Positions 34,407 through 44,662 of a stretch of 64,000 nucleotides of DNA are shown here, in pieces. The DNA lies in NCBI GenBank assembly GCA_000953735.1, contig LN554852.1, forward strand, positions 2,367,846 to 2,431,845. Direction: 5' to 3'. The first letter of the stretch is position 1, and each line of letters opens with the position of its first letter. The notes beneath the pieces are model-generated. The model saw only the letters and a program-made list of their open reading frames with translations. It did no database searches and had not been told where the DNA came from. This DNA comes from Moritella viscosa. Its GTDB lineage: Bacteria; Pseudomonadota; Gammaproteobacteria; Enterobacterales; Moritellaceae. The translations under genes were made by a program, and so were the position numbers.

Positions 34407-35294
34407 ATGTGGACTAATAAATTATTGGCAATGGCAATTGTTGGCGCTTTATCTGGTTGTGGTAGCAGTACTACTAGTTCTGAAAATTCGGTGCAGCAAC
34501 CCCCAACCCCAAACGTGATAACCACACAGAACGTCGAAATAAAATTTGCTGCTCGTGTCGGTAACGAAGATATTTCATGCGTGCCTATGTTGGCTCCTGT
34601 TGGTCTAAGTAACCAGATCCCTGAGTTTAAAGATGCGCGTATCTATATTTCAGAAGTCGCGTTGCTGAATGATGCTGATGAGCTGGTTAGCGTAACGCTA
34701 AATCAAGATAAAAAATGGCAGTACCAAAATGTTGCTCTTCTGGATTTTGAAACCGGGACAGACAGTTGCAGCAACGGTAATACAGCGATTAATAATGTGA
34801 TTAAAGGTACCGTTCCAAGTGGCAACTATAATGGTATTCAATTTACCTTAGGTGTTCCTGCAGAGTTGAATAACTATGGTATTGATGGCGATGATGCAGT
34901 ATCTCCGTTAGATGTTATGGGGATGAATTGGAGTTGGCAGATGGGGCATAAACATCTGAGAATGGACATTAAAGGCTTGATGATTCACCTCGGCACTACG
35001 GGATGTGAACTTGTAGATGCGGATGCTGAAAGCGTGGATTGCAGCAGCTCTAGACCAAATCGTCCGAAATATCAATTTGATAGTTTTAATCCTGCGAACA
35101 ACAGTATTGTCTTTGACTACCAAGAATTGGTGTCAGGTATTGACATTTCTGATACAGCATCGTCAATGTGCATGTCATCAAATTCAGGTAGTGTTTGTCA
35201 GCATATTTTTGATCGCTTAGGTTTAGATCTAACGTCAGGCCAATGCGTTGATGGCGACTGTAGCGCTGTGCAAACTTGGATCGAAGTGGAGTAA
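34407..35294 (+). CDS. mbnP: MbnP family copper-binding lipoprotein
   Basis: This 295-aa protein starts at 34407, with AAGGAAG upstream, and has a lipoprotein signal (lipobox LSGC, Cys near residue 16). MbnP features include VEIKFAARVGNEDISC, ARIYISEVALL, GTVPSGNYNGIQFTLGVP and the NWSWQMGHKHLRMDIKG segment. In characterised MbnP/MbnH pairs a conserved tryptophan is oxidised to kynurenine by MbnH, giving a high-affinity copper site. It is likely anchored in the periplasm or outer membrane. Only 5 bases separate it from mbnH. Confidence 0.85.
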   Translation: MWTNKLLAMAIVGALSGCGSSTTSSENSVQQPPTPNVITTQNVEIKFAARVGNEDISCVPMLAPVGLSNQIPEFKDARIYISEVALLNDADELVSVTLNQDKKWQYQNVALLDFETGTDSCSNGNTAINNVIKGTVPSGNYNGIQFTLGVPAELNNYGIDGDDAVSPLDVMGMNWSWQMGHKHLRMDIKGLMIHLGTTGCELVDADAESVDCSSSRPNRPKYQFDSFNPANNSIVFDYQELVSGIDISDTASSMCMSSNSGSVCQHIFDRLGLDLTSGQCVDGDCSAVQTWIEVE

Positions 35295-35299
35295 TAATA

Positions 35300-36454
35300 A
35301 TGTCAGCAAACCATATGATTCGTTTGCTGACATTACTCGCCATGGCAATCATGGCGGGTTGTGACAGTGAATCGAGCTACGAAGTTGTACCACCGAGTAC
35401 GCATAATACCAACCAGTTTGATTTTCAAACCGGTTCATTACCTATGCCTAAAGAACCTGCAGATAACTTGGCGACCGAAGCTAAGTTTCAGTTAGGTCGG
35501 CACCTGTTTTATGATAAACAATTATCGGGTAATCAAACATTCTCATGTGAGTCTTGTCATCATCAAGAACTTGCATTTAGTGATGGCTTAAAAACGCCGA
35601 AAGGTTCAACCGGAGAAGTGTTGCACAGGAACTCTCAAACACTGACCAATATCGGTTATAACGCCAGTTATACTTGGGCAAATCCTTTGCTCAAAGAGAT
35701 TGAAGACCAATTGATTATTCCTATGTTTGGAGAGTTTCCGGTGGAGATGGGGATACATGATGCCAATCGTGATGATATTAAGGCTCGTTTTAATAACGAG
35801 GCAAAATACCAGAATATGTTTGATATGGCGTTTCCAGACCAACAGCAGGCAATTTCCTTTCCAAATATAATTAAAGCACTAGCGGTGTTTAACCGTGCCC
35901 TTATTTCCAAGGACTCTGATTTTGATAAAGGCCGACTAAGCTCCTCTGCGCAGCGCGGTCAAAATTTATTTAATAGCGAAAAAATGGAATGCTTCCATTG
36001 TCATAATGGTTTTAATTTTAGTGACTCGACACTCCATGATAAAACGGTATTTGTGAGTAGACCCTTCTTCAACACCGGGCTTTATAATTTGGATGAGGAG
36101 GGCGGCTATCCTGCAATTGATAATGGCTTGTTTACTGTAACTCAAAAAACTGAGGATAAAGGTAAATTTAGACCACCGACATTACGAAATATTGCTTATA
36201 CCGCACCGTATATGCATGACGGCAGTGTAGACACATTGGAAGAAGTATTAGCCTTCTATGCTGCAGGCGGCCGTAACATCACCAGTGGCGAATATGCTGG
36301 TGATGGGCGACAGAATCCGAATAAAAGTGAGTTTGTAACGGGTTTCTCAATGAGCGAGCAAGAGCGTGATGACTTGTTGGCTTTTTTGAATGCGCTCAGT
36401 GATCCTGTTTTTATTCGTAATCCCCGTTATTCCAATCCATTTAAGGCGGAGTAG
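35300..36454 (+). CDS. mbnH: MbnH family diheme enzyme (cytochrome c peroxidase-like)
   Basis: This 384-aa protein is related to bacterial diheme cytochrome c peroxidase and MauG. Two heme c motifs are visible: C83-E-S-C86-H87 and C231-F-H-C234-H235. The signal ends in a lipobox (MAGC, Cys21). MbnH enzymes form a high-valent diheme state that oxidises a tryptophan of MbnP. The start at 35300 has GGAG upstream. The gene sits 5 bases after mbnP and 5 bases before the barrel gene, so one transcript is likely. Confidence 0.87.
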   Translation: MSANHMIRLLTLLAMAIMAGCDSESSYEVVPPSTHNTNQFDFQTGSLPMPKEPADNLATEAKFQLGRHLFYDKQLSGNQTFSCESCHHQELAFSDGLKTPKGSTGEVLHRNSQTLTNIGYNASYTWANPLLKEIEDQLIIPMFGEFPVEMGIHDANRDDIKARFNNEAKYQNMFDMAFPDQQQAISFPNIIKALAVFNRALISKDSDFDKGRLSSSAQRGQNLFNSEKMECFHCHNGFNFSDSTLHDKTVFVSRPFFNTGLYNLDEEGGYPAIDNGLFTVTQKTEDKGKFRPPTLRNIAYTAPYMHDGSVDTLEEVLAFYAAGGRNITSGEYAGDGRQNPNKSEFVTGFSMSEQERDDLLAFLNALSDPVFIRNPRYSNPFKAE

Positions 36455-36459
36455 GTACA

Positions 36460-37605
36460 ATGAAAAAGAAGTATATTTTAGGTTTGGTCTGCACCCTGTT
36501 TAGTGCATCCCTATTGGCACATGGAGATGAATCAAATCTTCTTGAACGTAGTGATTTTGGTGGTAGCCTGTTTGCCCAATTTGGTTATTATCAAGACAGT
36601 CGACAGGCTGAGACTTGGTCTATTCCTGGGGTTATCACAGGTGATAACGCTGTACACCGTGAGCAAGGATTACAGCTGATGCATGGTGAAGTCGCTTTCA
36701 CCGTGAGTATCGAATCAGTACTGGCCGGACACCTTATACTTGGTAGTCATCATGCTGAATCTGCAACTGTTGAAGAACTCTGGTTACAACCTGATATTGG
36801 GGAAAACTGGCAACTTCGGATTGGCCGACAACTGACAGATATAGGTCTGTATAACGCTACTCATGACCATGATTGGTTGTTTGTTGATGCTAATTTATCA
36901 CAACAGGCGTTTTTAGCCAGTCAATATAGTGATGATAGTATTCAATTGCGTTGGTCCGATGATACGCAGCAGTTTACTACTTGGATTGGTCGTGGAAACG
37001 GCTACCCGGCATCAGTGGATAAAAGCAGCGCTATACCACATGCTTATGGTGTAGCATATGAGTGGCAGTGGTTTGGAGAGCAAAATAGCGTGTTGCTTAA
37101 AAGCTCGTTGACGCACTTTAACGCATATCAGCGCGGTGACGATGAGAAAACTGGACATACGCACGGTAACGGTAACTATATTAGTTTTACGGGGGATACA
37201 AACTTAGTCAGTCTGGGACTACAGTGGCAGTGGATGGCGTTAGGCTGGGATATTGAATGGATGGCACAACAAATTGATGCAGACCTAATTGATAGCCAGC
37301 AATTTCAAACTAAACTCGATGCTACAAACCAGGGCATAAGCTCACAGTTATATTGGCAATGGCAGGATGTCCAAGTGGCATTTCGTTACGACGCCTTACT
37401 CACTGATAATAAAGTGACCCAAAATAGTACTGAATTTGCGAACGTATTAGACAGTAAAGGCCATAATCCTGAGCGACTCAGCCTCGTTATGAACTGGTTT
37501 GTTGACGATAATCAAATCTTGCGTGTCCAAGGTAACTTTGACCAAACCCAAGAACAAAAAGAGCAAGCTTTCTGGTTGATTTATCAAGGTAATTTATATT
37601 GGTAA
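36460..37605 (+). CDS. Outer-membrane beta-barrel (porin-like) protein of the copper operon
   Basis: This 381-aa protein has a signal peptide (cleaved after SLLA, then HGDES). A pattern of alternating polar and hydrophobic residues follows, with many aromatic residues (FGGSLFAQFGYY, WQLRIGRQL, IQLRWS). It ends in NLYW, the kind of aromatic C-terminus used for outer-membrane assembly. No named family is recognised. Several histidine-rich spots (LGSHHAES, ATHDHDW, KTGHTHGNG) could contact metals. Position between mbnH and a copper chaperone suggests copper passage or display. Function is inferred from context only. Confidence 0.7.
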   Translation: MKKKYILGLVCTLFSASLLAHGDESNLLERSDFGGSLFAQFGYYQDSRQAETWSIPGVITGDNAVHREQGLQLMHGEVAFTVSIESVLAGHLILGSHHAESATVEELWLQPDIGENWQLRIGRQLTDIGLYNATHDHDWLFVDANLSQQAFLASQYSDDSIQLRWSDDTQQFTTWIGRGNGYPASVDKSSAIPHAYGVAYEWQWFGEQNSVLLKSSLTHFNAYQRGDDEKTGHTHGNGNYISFTGDTNLVSLGLQWQWMALGWDIEWMAQQIDADLIDSQQFQTKLDATNQGISSQLYWQWQDVQVAFRYDALLTDNKVTQNSTEFANVLDSKGHNPERLSLVMNWFVDDNQILRVQGNFDQTQEQKEQAFWLIYQGNLYW

Positions 37606-37643
37606 ATCGTGCTTTCTAAAAACAAATAAATAATAGGTTTAAT

Positions 37644-38111
37644 ATGATAAAGAAAATAATTAGTGCATTCCTGATCATGACAAGTTTTGCTTTTTCTACG
37701 CTCGCCGTAGCCCATGATTATACTCAAGCACATATGCGAATTGACCATCCTTGGAGTCGATTAGCAGCACCAAACAGCAAAGTAATTGCGGGATATTTTC
37801 AGCTTAAGAATAACTCAACGAAAGACGATTACCTGATTTCGGCATCTACGCCTATTGCTGATAAGGCTGAGATCCATATGCATGCTATGCAAGATGGCAT
37901 GATGATAATGAAAAAGATTAACAAGGTAAAAATTGGCTCGATGAAAACAAAAAACTTTGAACCAGGTGGATTGCATTTAATGATCTTCAATCCTAAATAT
38001 TTACCGAAAAAAGGAGAACGATTTCCATTAGAGTTGAATTTTAAATATGCAGGGAAAATCACCGTTGACGTCGCGATTGAAATGCAAGGCCATGTACATG
38101 ACCACCATTAG
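37644..38111 (+). CDS. PCu(A)C family copper chaperone
   Basis: This 155-aa periplasmic protein has a signal peptide (MIKKIISAFLIMTSFAFST). It carries the full copper-binding pattern H(M)X10MX21HXM through His78, Met89, His111 and Met113. A Met/His-rich C-terminus (QGHVHDHH) may add copper-binding capacity. PCu(A)C proteins deliver Cu(I), often to the CuA site of cytochrome oxidase, and frequently act with DUF461 partners. Here it ends the mbnP-mbnH operon. Confidence 0.92.
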   Translation: MIKKIISAFLIMTSFAFSTLAVAHDYTQAHMRIDHPWSRLAAPNSKVIAGYFQLKNNSTKDDYLISASTPIADKAEIHMHAMQDGMMIMKKINKVKIGSMKTKNFEPGGLHLMIFNPKYLPKKGERFPLELNFKYAGKITVDVAIEMQGHVHDHH

Positions 38112-38130
38112 TGATTAATATAGTTAATTA

Positions 38131-38160
38131 AGCTACGTCAGGGGGATTCCCTCTGACGCT
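38131..38160 (+). terminator. Probable terminator of the copper operon
   Basis: CGTCAGGGGG (38136-38145) pairs with CCCTCTGACG (38149-38158) around a short loop, with outer AGC/GCT pairs. There is no T-run, so Rho-independent strength is uncertain. Confidence 0.5.
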
Positions 38161-38852
38161 TGATAGCAGGTAACTATGTTAACAAGCGCAGTTCTTCACT
38201 GTTCAATGCGATAGTGTGAATTCTCAAAAATCATACGCAGAATTATCAGGCTTAATCCGAATAATGCCACCCATAAGCCTGAAGTCGAATTTCTAGACGC
38301 CAAAATAAACCTCTCTTAACAAAATTGGGAAGGTTATGAGCTCAGATAGACTCATTACCAGTCAGTACAAAAAGCCCAGTGAATAAACAACATTTCAACC
38401 GAGCCTTATCAATTTTAATATTCATTTTTCTCAGCCAAAGCTATAAGCAGTAAGATAAAGACCTATAGACGTAATGGATAATGATGCCGTAAGTCCGAAT
38501 GTTATTAGTTCAATCATATTTTTACTTTAGTGGTGGGGGATGCACTAAAGCTAGCCCTCGATTTATCATTGGCAAAAGCAATGAATACTTTGGTTTAAAG
38601 TTGTGAGTTAGTTTACTGTCATTAACATTGGGGTGTGATGCTTGTCTTTATTTTGAAGATAAAGCTTAAAAATTGTTGTTTTACTTGGGAATTAAATAAT
38701 GTAGCATTCTCTATGAGGCTTGCTCCGAGCCGCCTGCTCGCGGAAAGGATATAAAAACCAGGGGTTGGTATTACACTCATTTGAGTGGTGAGAAATTGCA
38801 TATTTACCTTTTCTTTCTAATGGCGAGCTTAGAAATAAAGAATGGTGAATTT
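38161..38852. other. Long region with only tiny hydrophobic frames
   Basis: No convincing gene is seen in nearly 700 bases. On the minus strand a 28-codon frame (38431-38517, MIELITFGLTASLSIT...) and a following 27-codon frame (MNIKIDKARLKCC...) have hydrophobic character but weak ribosome-binding sites. Two small GC-rich stem-loops (GGCT..AGCC, CCGC..GCGG) lie near 38718-38745. Confidence 0.4.
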
Positions 38853-39416
38853 ATGAATACACGAAATACATTTGTATTAAATTTAGGTTATCTAAAATCT
38901 CAAGCTAAACGCCGTCTTAGGCTTCTCAAATCAAACGAAGAGCGACAATGGGCTCTCGTTAGACAATATCATCCAAAGCAAAGTCTCACATGAAAATCAA
39001 TAAAGTTGACAGATATTCAGCTAGTTATTGCGAGGGATATGTGTGTCAACAGTTGGTCAGCGCTTAAAGCACATATCCAAAATAAGAATGCTCACCTAAC
39101 AGCAATAAAGCTTGGTGATGAACCACTTGATAGTGACTTAAACACGCTGCATGTGCGGTGCGGTCATGATTTACAAAAACTACTGACCTCGGCAGGATTT
39201 GTGGGTAAGTTTCTTCCATGGATTGAACCTTATTGTGTTGGACCTCTTTATCTCAACGAAGACAAAATGTCAGTTACCAGAGCCAAATACGTTGTCGATA
39301 ACTATTTGTCTGTGATGACACCAAATGAAGCTGTCTGTTTACTCATATCACATAATTTACAAGAATTAATTGAAAAATGGCCTGTATTACTTAGTGACTT
39401 CAATTGCAAAAAGTAG
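38853..39416 (+). pseudogene. DUF1835-type gene broken by an in-frame TGA
   Basis: Two frames in the same phase are separated only by a TGA at 38991-38993. The first part (MNTRNTFVLNLGYLKSQAKR, ...WALVRQYHPKQSLT) and the second (KSIKLTDIQLVIARDM, SWSALKAHIQ) join into the N-terminal pattern of proteins with LKxxAKxLLR...HP...LxDAQLVLAREYG..SW..LKxHI. A DUF1835-like segment follows (LHVRCGHDLQKLL, KFLPWIEPYCVGPLYL). The frame ends at 39416 after about 185 codons, shorter than such proteins usually are, so the 3' end may also be lost. Its function is unknown. A downstream start at 39039 (GAGGGAT before ATG) could still give a short product. Confidence 0.65.
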
Positions 39417-39628
39417 ATTAAGTAGTTGAAAAACCAACTTAAATGAATAAATTTTAATGTCCTCTGACATGATGCATGTTATTCTTATTTATCAATCTAT
39501 GTTCTGATTAATAAACGGAGATAGAATATTTGAGTTATTGTCACCTGCTGATTTTAGATGATAACAAATGAAGTGAATACAACGTATTTAATTTATTTAT
39601 CTGGATGATAGTACTAAGGATTTCGTAT

Positions 39629-41191
39629 ATGAAAAAATTAATATTAATAACGGTATTTATTATGTTCGCTATCGCAGCAATAACAAGTATCACCTCTACC
39701 TCTTATATATCCAATCAAAAAATTGATGAGATTATATTGAAAAAATCTCAAGCAAAGGCTGAAGTAATTGCTAAAAACGTCGAGTATGTATTACAAAAGT
39801 CTTCCCAGCCATTGGTTGATTTACAAGAGTTAGTACTGTCACTTTCAGAGCGTTCAGATATTATCTACGCGGTTTTCATAGACCGAAAAATTCAGGCCGT
39901 TGCACATAGCGATATAAACAAGTTAAATAAGATTTATAAAGATACCTACACTATTGAGGGGGCTGGGAAAGGAGAGCAAAAGTTCTCTAAATGGTATGCG
40001 GATGTACAAAAAATGTGGGTGTATGACATAATGGTTCCCGTTTATGATAAGAATGGTGAGCTATTGGGTGCTTTTGATATTGGCATCCCAATTTCAGAAG
40101 TAGATAATGCTGTAGTAGATATTGTTATCACTCAGTTAATTGCAATCGTTACTATCTTTCTGATATGTGCCTTCGTGTTGATGTGGCTACTGGGTCGATT
40201 TTTCAAACCGCTTGTTGGCTTGCAACAGGCATTAGAAGATATATCAAAAGGCGATGGAGATCTTACCGTTAGATTACCAGTACAAGGAACAGATGAAATA
40301 GCCCATATTTCTGAAGCATTCAATATTTTTGTGGGTAATATTAATGAAATAATTTCTCAGGTTGTAGAAACGGGTTTAGGTATAGGTCGTTCAGCGACTG
40401 AACTTCGCAGTCAGTCTCTCGTTGGGCTATCAAGAGGTCAAGTGCAAAGCGAACGAACGTTATTAGTAGCAAACTCAATAAATGAAATGATTGCGACTAT
40501 TAATGAAATATCGCAAAATGCTTCGGGTGCTGCAAATTCGGCTAATGGTGCAAATAGCGAAACTCAAGCTGGGCGTAAAACATTGCAAGACTCATCTAAT
40601 ACCATCAATAACCTTGGTGGTGAAATGAATAACATGTCATCGGTTATAACATCATTAGCTGAAAGAACACAGTCAATCGGGTCCATACTCGACGTGATAA
40701 GAGGTGTTTCAGAGCAGACTAATCTCCTTGCTCTTAACGCTGCAATTGAAGCAGCCCGAGCAGGTGAGGCTGGCCGAGGTTTTGCTGTAGTAGCAGATGA
40801 AGTTAGAAATCTAGCTACTAAAACGGCACATTCAACTGATGAAATTCAAAGTATGATTAATCAGTTGCAGCATGAGGCAAAAAATGCAGTAGAGGCGATG
40901 GAGAGTAGTCGATCTTTAACAGAAGAAGGTACGAGAACCACGACACAAGCGCAGGAAGTACTTGAAAAAATATCAGTGCAAGTAATGGCTATCCTTGATA
41001 TGAATACCCAAGTCGCAACGGCTACCGAAGAGCAATCTTGTGTAGCGAATGAAATCAATATCAACATGGATTTGGTGAATAACTCTGTTCAGGAAGGCTT
41101 AATTTCTAGCCAGGAGCTTGAAGCTTCGAGTAAAACACTGGAGCAGCTTGCTCAAACTTTAGATCTTCATGTCGGTTCGTTCAAAATATAA
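39629..41191 (+). CDS. Methyl-accepting chemotaxis protein
   Basis: This 520-aa chemoreceptor has TM1 near residues 4-24, a periplasmic sensor of about 120 residues, TM2 ([20 protein letters not shown], near 160-180), a HAMP domain ([20 protein letters not shown]) and a long signalling coiled coil. The conserved tip [19 protein letters not shown] is intact. It should relay ligand state to CheA/CheW; the ligand is not predictable. There is no C-terminal NWETF-like pentapeptide. The start at 39629 (MKKLILIT) is preceded by AAGGA. The frame also opens at 39605. A terminator hairpin follows. Confidence 0.92.
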   Translation: MKKLILITVFIMFAIAAITSITSTSYISNQKIDEIILKKSQAKAEVIAKNVEYVLQKSSQPLVDLQELVLSLSERSDIIYAVFIDRKIQAVAHSDINKLNKIYKDTYTIEGAGKGEQKFSKWYADVQKMWVYDIMVPVYDKNGELLGAFDIGIPISEVDNAVVDIVITQLIAIVTIFLICAFVLMWLLGRFFKPLVGLQQALEDISKGDGDLTVRLPVQGTDEIAHISEAFNIFVGNINEIISQVVETGLGIGRSATELRSQSLVGLSRGQVQSERTLLVANSINEMIATINEISQNASGAANSANGANSETQAGRKTLQDSSNTINNLGGEMNNMSSVITSLAERTQSIGSILDVIRGVSEQTNLLALNAAIEAARAGEAGRGFAVVADEVRNLATKTAHSTDEIQSMINQLQHEAKNAVEAMESSRSLTEEGTRTTTQAQEVLEKISVQVMAILDMNTQVATATEEQSCVANEININMDLVNNSVQEGLISSQELEASSKTLEQLAQTLDLHVGSFKI

Positions 41192-41232
41192 TATTGAAGG
41201 CTTCTTATTCTAAGGGCTCTTTATTATTTTCA

Positions 41233-41265
41233 AATAGTGAGTGTGACGACGTCATGCTCACTATT
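41233..41265. terminator. Hairpin between convergent chemoreceptor and GH114 genes
   Basis: AATAGTGAG (41233-41241) pairs with CTCACTATT (41257-41265), and TGAC/GTCA pairs extend the stem inside. It can serve both converging transcripts. Confidence 0.65.
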
Positions 41266-41312
41266 CAATTAACCTTTCAGTCATCATTCTCAACTCAGAC
41301 TTATTTCCCATA

Positions 41313-42170
41313 CTATAAACAACTTATCCTGAACTTATCATCTAAGTTAAGTGGTAAAATTAATGTACTGAATTTAAGATCAATTGATGTACTGCATATT
41401 TTAATTTTATCTGTTACATATTCTTTTTTATATTCAGCATTCAAAACTGCTTTGTTATTTTCAATGAAAGGCAACATCAATTCGCATTCATCATATTCAA
41501 AGCATTGTTCATTTACTGCAAAGTCATAATAATCGACGAGCTGAACTATTTGGTCTACATCATTTTTTAAAGCGACTGAGAGCCCATTTTTATGTGCTTC
41601 GTTTGCTAAGAATCGGTTATAAGCAAGCTGTTCATCGGCACTAATGTTAAAGCCTGAATTATTGACATAACCATCCATATTATCAAGTTCAACACCATCG
41701 CAACCTTTTTCATAAGCAAGTTCCAAACGGTTTTTCATAATTTTATGAACATTGTTTGAACGAACATCTAGCCACATTTCTCCTTCCCAACCGTCTAAAG
41801 TGTTGCGGTAATCATTAGTTGAAAATTTATTAGCATCAATACGCCAATTCTCATAAGAGCCCGCTGAAAAATAACAAATGACCTTTTTACCTGAACTTTG
41901 TAAATCGAGAATTAAATTTTTAGACGAATCAAATAAATCAATATCATAAATTTCAGCATTATACTTGTTATTAATTTCACCTAATAACTGCCACTGCCAA
42001 GTAACATAAGGTTGTGGCCGATACCAGTCCCCCTCATTAAAAGGCGCAACATTAACCGGAAGTAAAGTATTAATGATTTTATCACTTGGTTCTTGCACAG
42101 TTGAAGAGCTGCCTCCATCACAACCAAGCAGTAAAGTAGTAATGAAGATAGGTAATAATTTCATTTTCAT
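41313..42170 (-). CDS. Endo alpha-1,4 polygalactosaminidase-like lipoprotein (GH114)
   Basis: This 285-aa protein has a lipoprotein signal (MKMKLLPIFITTLLLGCDGG). The remainder is a TIM-barrel of the GH114/TM1410 type: WQWQLLGEINN, YDIDLFDSS, KKVICYFSAGSYENWR, GEMWLDVRS, and CDGVELDNMDGY with the conserved acidic residues. The family cleaves galactosamine-containing polymers and is often linked to exopolysaccharide handling. It is likely outer-membrane or periplasm anchored. AAAGGA lies 9 bases before the ATG. Confidence 0.85.
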   Translation of the reverse strand: MKMKLLPIFITTLLLGCDGGSSSTVQEPSDKIINTLLPVNVAPFNEGDWYRPQPYVTWQWQLLGEINNKYNAEIYDIDLFDSSKNLILDLQSSGKKVICYFSAGSYENWRIDANKFSTNDYRNTLDGWEGEMWLDVRSNNVHKIMKNRLELAYEKGCDGVELDNMDGYVNNSGFNISADEQLAYNRFLANEAHKNGLSVALKNDVDQIVQLVDYYDFAVNEQCFEYDECELMLPFIENNKAVLNAEYKKEYVTDKIKICSTSIDLKFSTLILPLNLDDKFRISCL

Positions 42171-42659
42171 AATATGTTTCCTTTAAATTTAATCATATTT
42201 ACTGTTGGTATTTTTATTATGATTCAACAAACTTGTTGTATTTAATATTCTTTCAATAACAGTATGTCGTGTCCATAAGTTATTATCTCGGTATTCCTCT
42301 GACTTTACTCTAATACCCAGTTATATAACTCATCACCGTAGTATCTGGAGAATAACAATCAGTACTGTTCCATTGCCATTTAATTAAACTTATCTGTGAT
42401 TATCTTTATCGCTGAATTTTTATTGTTTATTGGTAAATTAGCGATGATCTTGATTGTTCATAATATTCAATTTTTAGGATGTAGATCAATAGGAGTAGAC
42501 ATTATAGTGTTAAATTATATCGTTTCATGTGGTTATACAGTATATTCCTTCGCCACAGGATAAAGTGATGTTCCTGAAATCACAGTTCTAAAATCATTTA
42601 AGGTTTTATTATGAAACCAATAATATGTCTACCATTAATATAATAAAAAGGAGGGGGTA
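42171..42659. promoter_or_regulatory. Divergent region between GH114 and chemoreceptor genes
   Basis: This 489-base AT-rich region must contain promoters for both neighbours. I see no strong promoter, operator or RNA structure, apart from an excellent AAAGGAGGGGG ribosome-binding site at its right end. Confidence 0.4.
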
Positions 42660-44546
42660 ATGAGTGCCAGAAATAAGCTTATGCTGTCTATAGGTATTTT
42701 GATTGCTCTAATTATTACTGTACTATCTGTTCTGGCTTATCGCCAGATTAATGATTCGTCAACCCGTGACTACCGCAACAATTTGTCTAACGAATCTTTT
42801 CTAATTGCTAAAGCTGTTGAAGGTAAAGTTGAAAGCTATTTTGTTTCATTGGAAAGTTTATCTGCGGCACTTGCAGTAGAGCAAGGTAGAGTCGTTATTG
42901 ATGACAGAGCAATCGAATTACTCGTCAACAATAAGGAACGCATGAAAGTTCTAAACTTTTTTGTCGGTATGCCTGATGGTACAACATATGACGTGTCCAA
43001 CAAGGGGGAAATTCCCCAATTTAATGCTAAGCAAAAGCAGCGTGAATGGTTTATTAAGGGGATGTCTGGAACCGACAGAACAGTAACCAATCCATTTATG
43101 GGTACAACTGGTGATTTAACTATGGCCATAGTGATACCTCTGAAACAACATGGTCAGGTAATCGCGGTAATCGGTATGAGCCTTAAAATGAGTGATATCA
43201 CTGATTACGTTAATGAATTATCCTCGAAATCTAATCTCTTTGTTGCTAGAGAGGACGGTTTTTTGATGGCTGCCAGTTCCCCTGACTTTATTGGTGAGAA
43301 CCTCTTTGATATACGTCCTAGCTATAAACAATACGCAAAAAAAAGCAGTAGTGAGCACACGTATACGCTGCCTAAAGGTGATGTTTATGTTGTTTCGTCA
43401 AAAATTGATTCATTGCGTTGGACTGTTTGGGCTTGGGTTATGTGAGATGACATAAATGCTACGTCAGATTCAGCTGTAAAGAGTAATTTGATTTTTGGTT
43501 TGATATTTATGGTTCTGGGTATTTTTAGTGTTTACTACCTTATCACCAAGCTAATGTATGTTCCAATTGGTGGAGAGCCAAAAGAAATTGAAGCTTTAGT
43601 GGATAAAATTGCTAGTGGTGATTTAACCAATATTCCTCAACTCGATACGGATAGTGTTGGTGTGTATCGCTCTACGCTTATTATGGCAAACAATCTCAAA
43701 GATATTATTTCTGATATTAATCAATCCTCTCAAGAACTTCTTCATGTTTCGACCCAACTGGGAGATTCATCGGGGAAAGTAGACAGTTCGTCTAAATCTC
43801 AAATGATGCAGTTGGAGCAAGTCGCTACAGCAATGAATGAAATGACGGCTACTGTGGCTGACGTCGCTCAGAATGCAGTTGAAGCTTCACGCTCTTCAGA
43901 CGGTGCAACTCAAAGTTCGAAGCATGGCCTAAGTGTTGTGGCCCAAATGAATGAGGATATTACCAGATTGGTTGGTAATATTGGCCATGTGCAGGAAGTC
44001 ATAACAAGTGTTCAAAGTGAAACTGAAAATGTTGGTGGGATACTAGATGTGATCCGTGGGATTGCAGACCAGACTAATTTACTTGCGCTAAATGCAGCCA
44101 TTGAAGCGGCTCGTGCAGGTGAGCAAGGCCGTGGATTTGCAGTTGTTGCAGATGAAGTTAGGACGTTGGCTACAAAAACGCAAGAAAGTACTAACGAAAT
44201 ACAGTCGATGATTGAAACTCTTCAAGTACAGGCTTCTCGCTCAGTTAGCTTGATGATAGAGAACGCATCTAGTGCAGAGCAGACATTGATTAAATCAGAC
44301 GAAGCAAGTAGTTCGTTGGCTAAGATTGAAGCGGAAATTCAGCTCATTCAGGATATGAATAATCTGATAGCTACCGCAGCGGAAGAGCAATCTCAAGTTG
44401 CGGCTGAGATAAATGAAAATGTGGTTAACGTAAATGATTTAGCAACGAGTACTGCTGAGGATGTACAGGAAAATGTGCATACAGCAGATAGCCTAAATGC
44501 TATGGCTACTCGACTTAGTGATACTATTCGAATATTTAGAGTATAG
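42660..44546 (+). pseudogene. dCache-type chemoreceptor gene interrupted by a single TGA
   Basis: The two halves, 42660-43445 and 43446-44546, are in the same frame and separated only by a TGA at 43443-43445 (codon 262). The paralogue at 48530-50419 has TGG (Trp263) at the equivalent place. The first half has TM1 and the Cache sensor ([17 protein letters not shown]). The second has TM2 and the signalling domain ([20 protein letters not shown]). The first half alone would be a membrane sensor without output. The ATG has a near-perfect ribosome-binding site. It is most simply a recent nonsense mutation. Low-level readthrough or a sequence error cannot be excluded. Confidence 0.85.
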
Positions 44547-44595
44547 AATAATCCTGATAGTATTGACTCCAAAGCTGAACGTTATATTTAAATGA

Positions 44596-44623
44596 CAAAG
44601 CCTCAACTAAAGTTGGGGCTTTG
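44596..44623. terminator. Terminator after the broken chemoreceptor gene
   Basis: A 12-bp stem beginning CAAAGCCTCAAC closes on a 4-base loop and is followed by TTGTTGTA. It is nearly identical to the hairpin at 46802-46829. It lies between convergent genes and could act both ways. Confidence 0.8.
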
Positions 44624-44662
44624 TTGTATCAGCGAAATGAAAAATAGTAGTATAGTTATGCA

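Noticed and set aside
38718-38745. GC-rich stem-loops as a riboswitch
   Set aside because: The two short stems do not match any riboswitch core that I know, and the following gene is a broken DUF1835-type frame.
38991-43445. TGA codons in two genes as selenocysteine sites
   Set aside because: The paralogous receptor has Trp rather than Cys at the site, and DUF1835-type proteins are not selenoproteins. A nonsense change is simpler.
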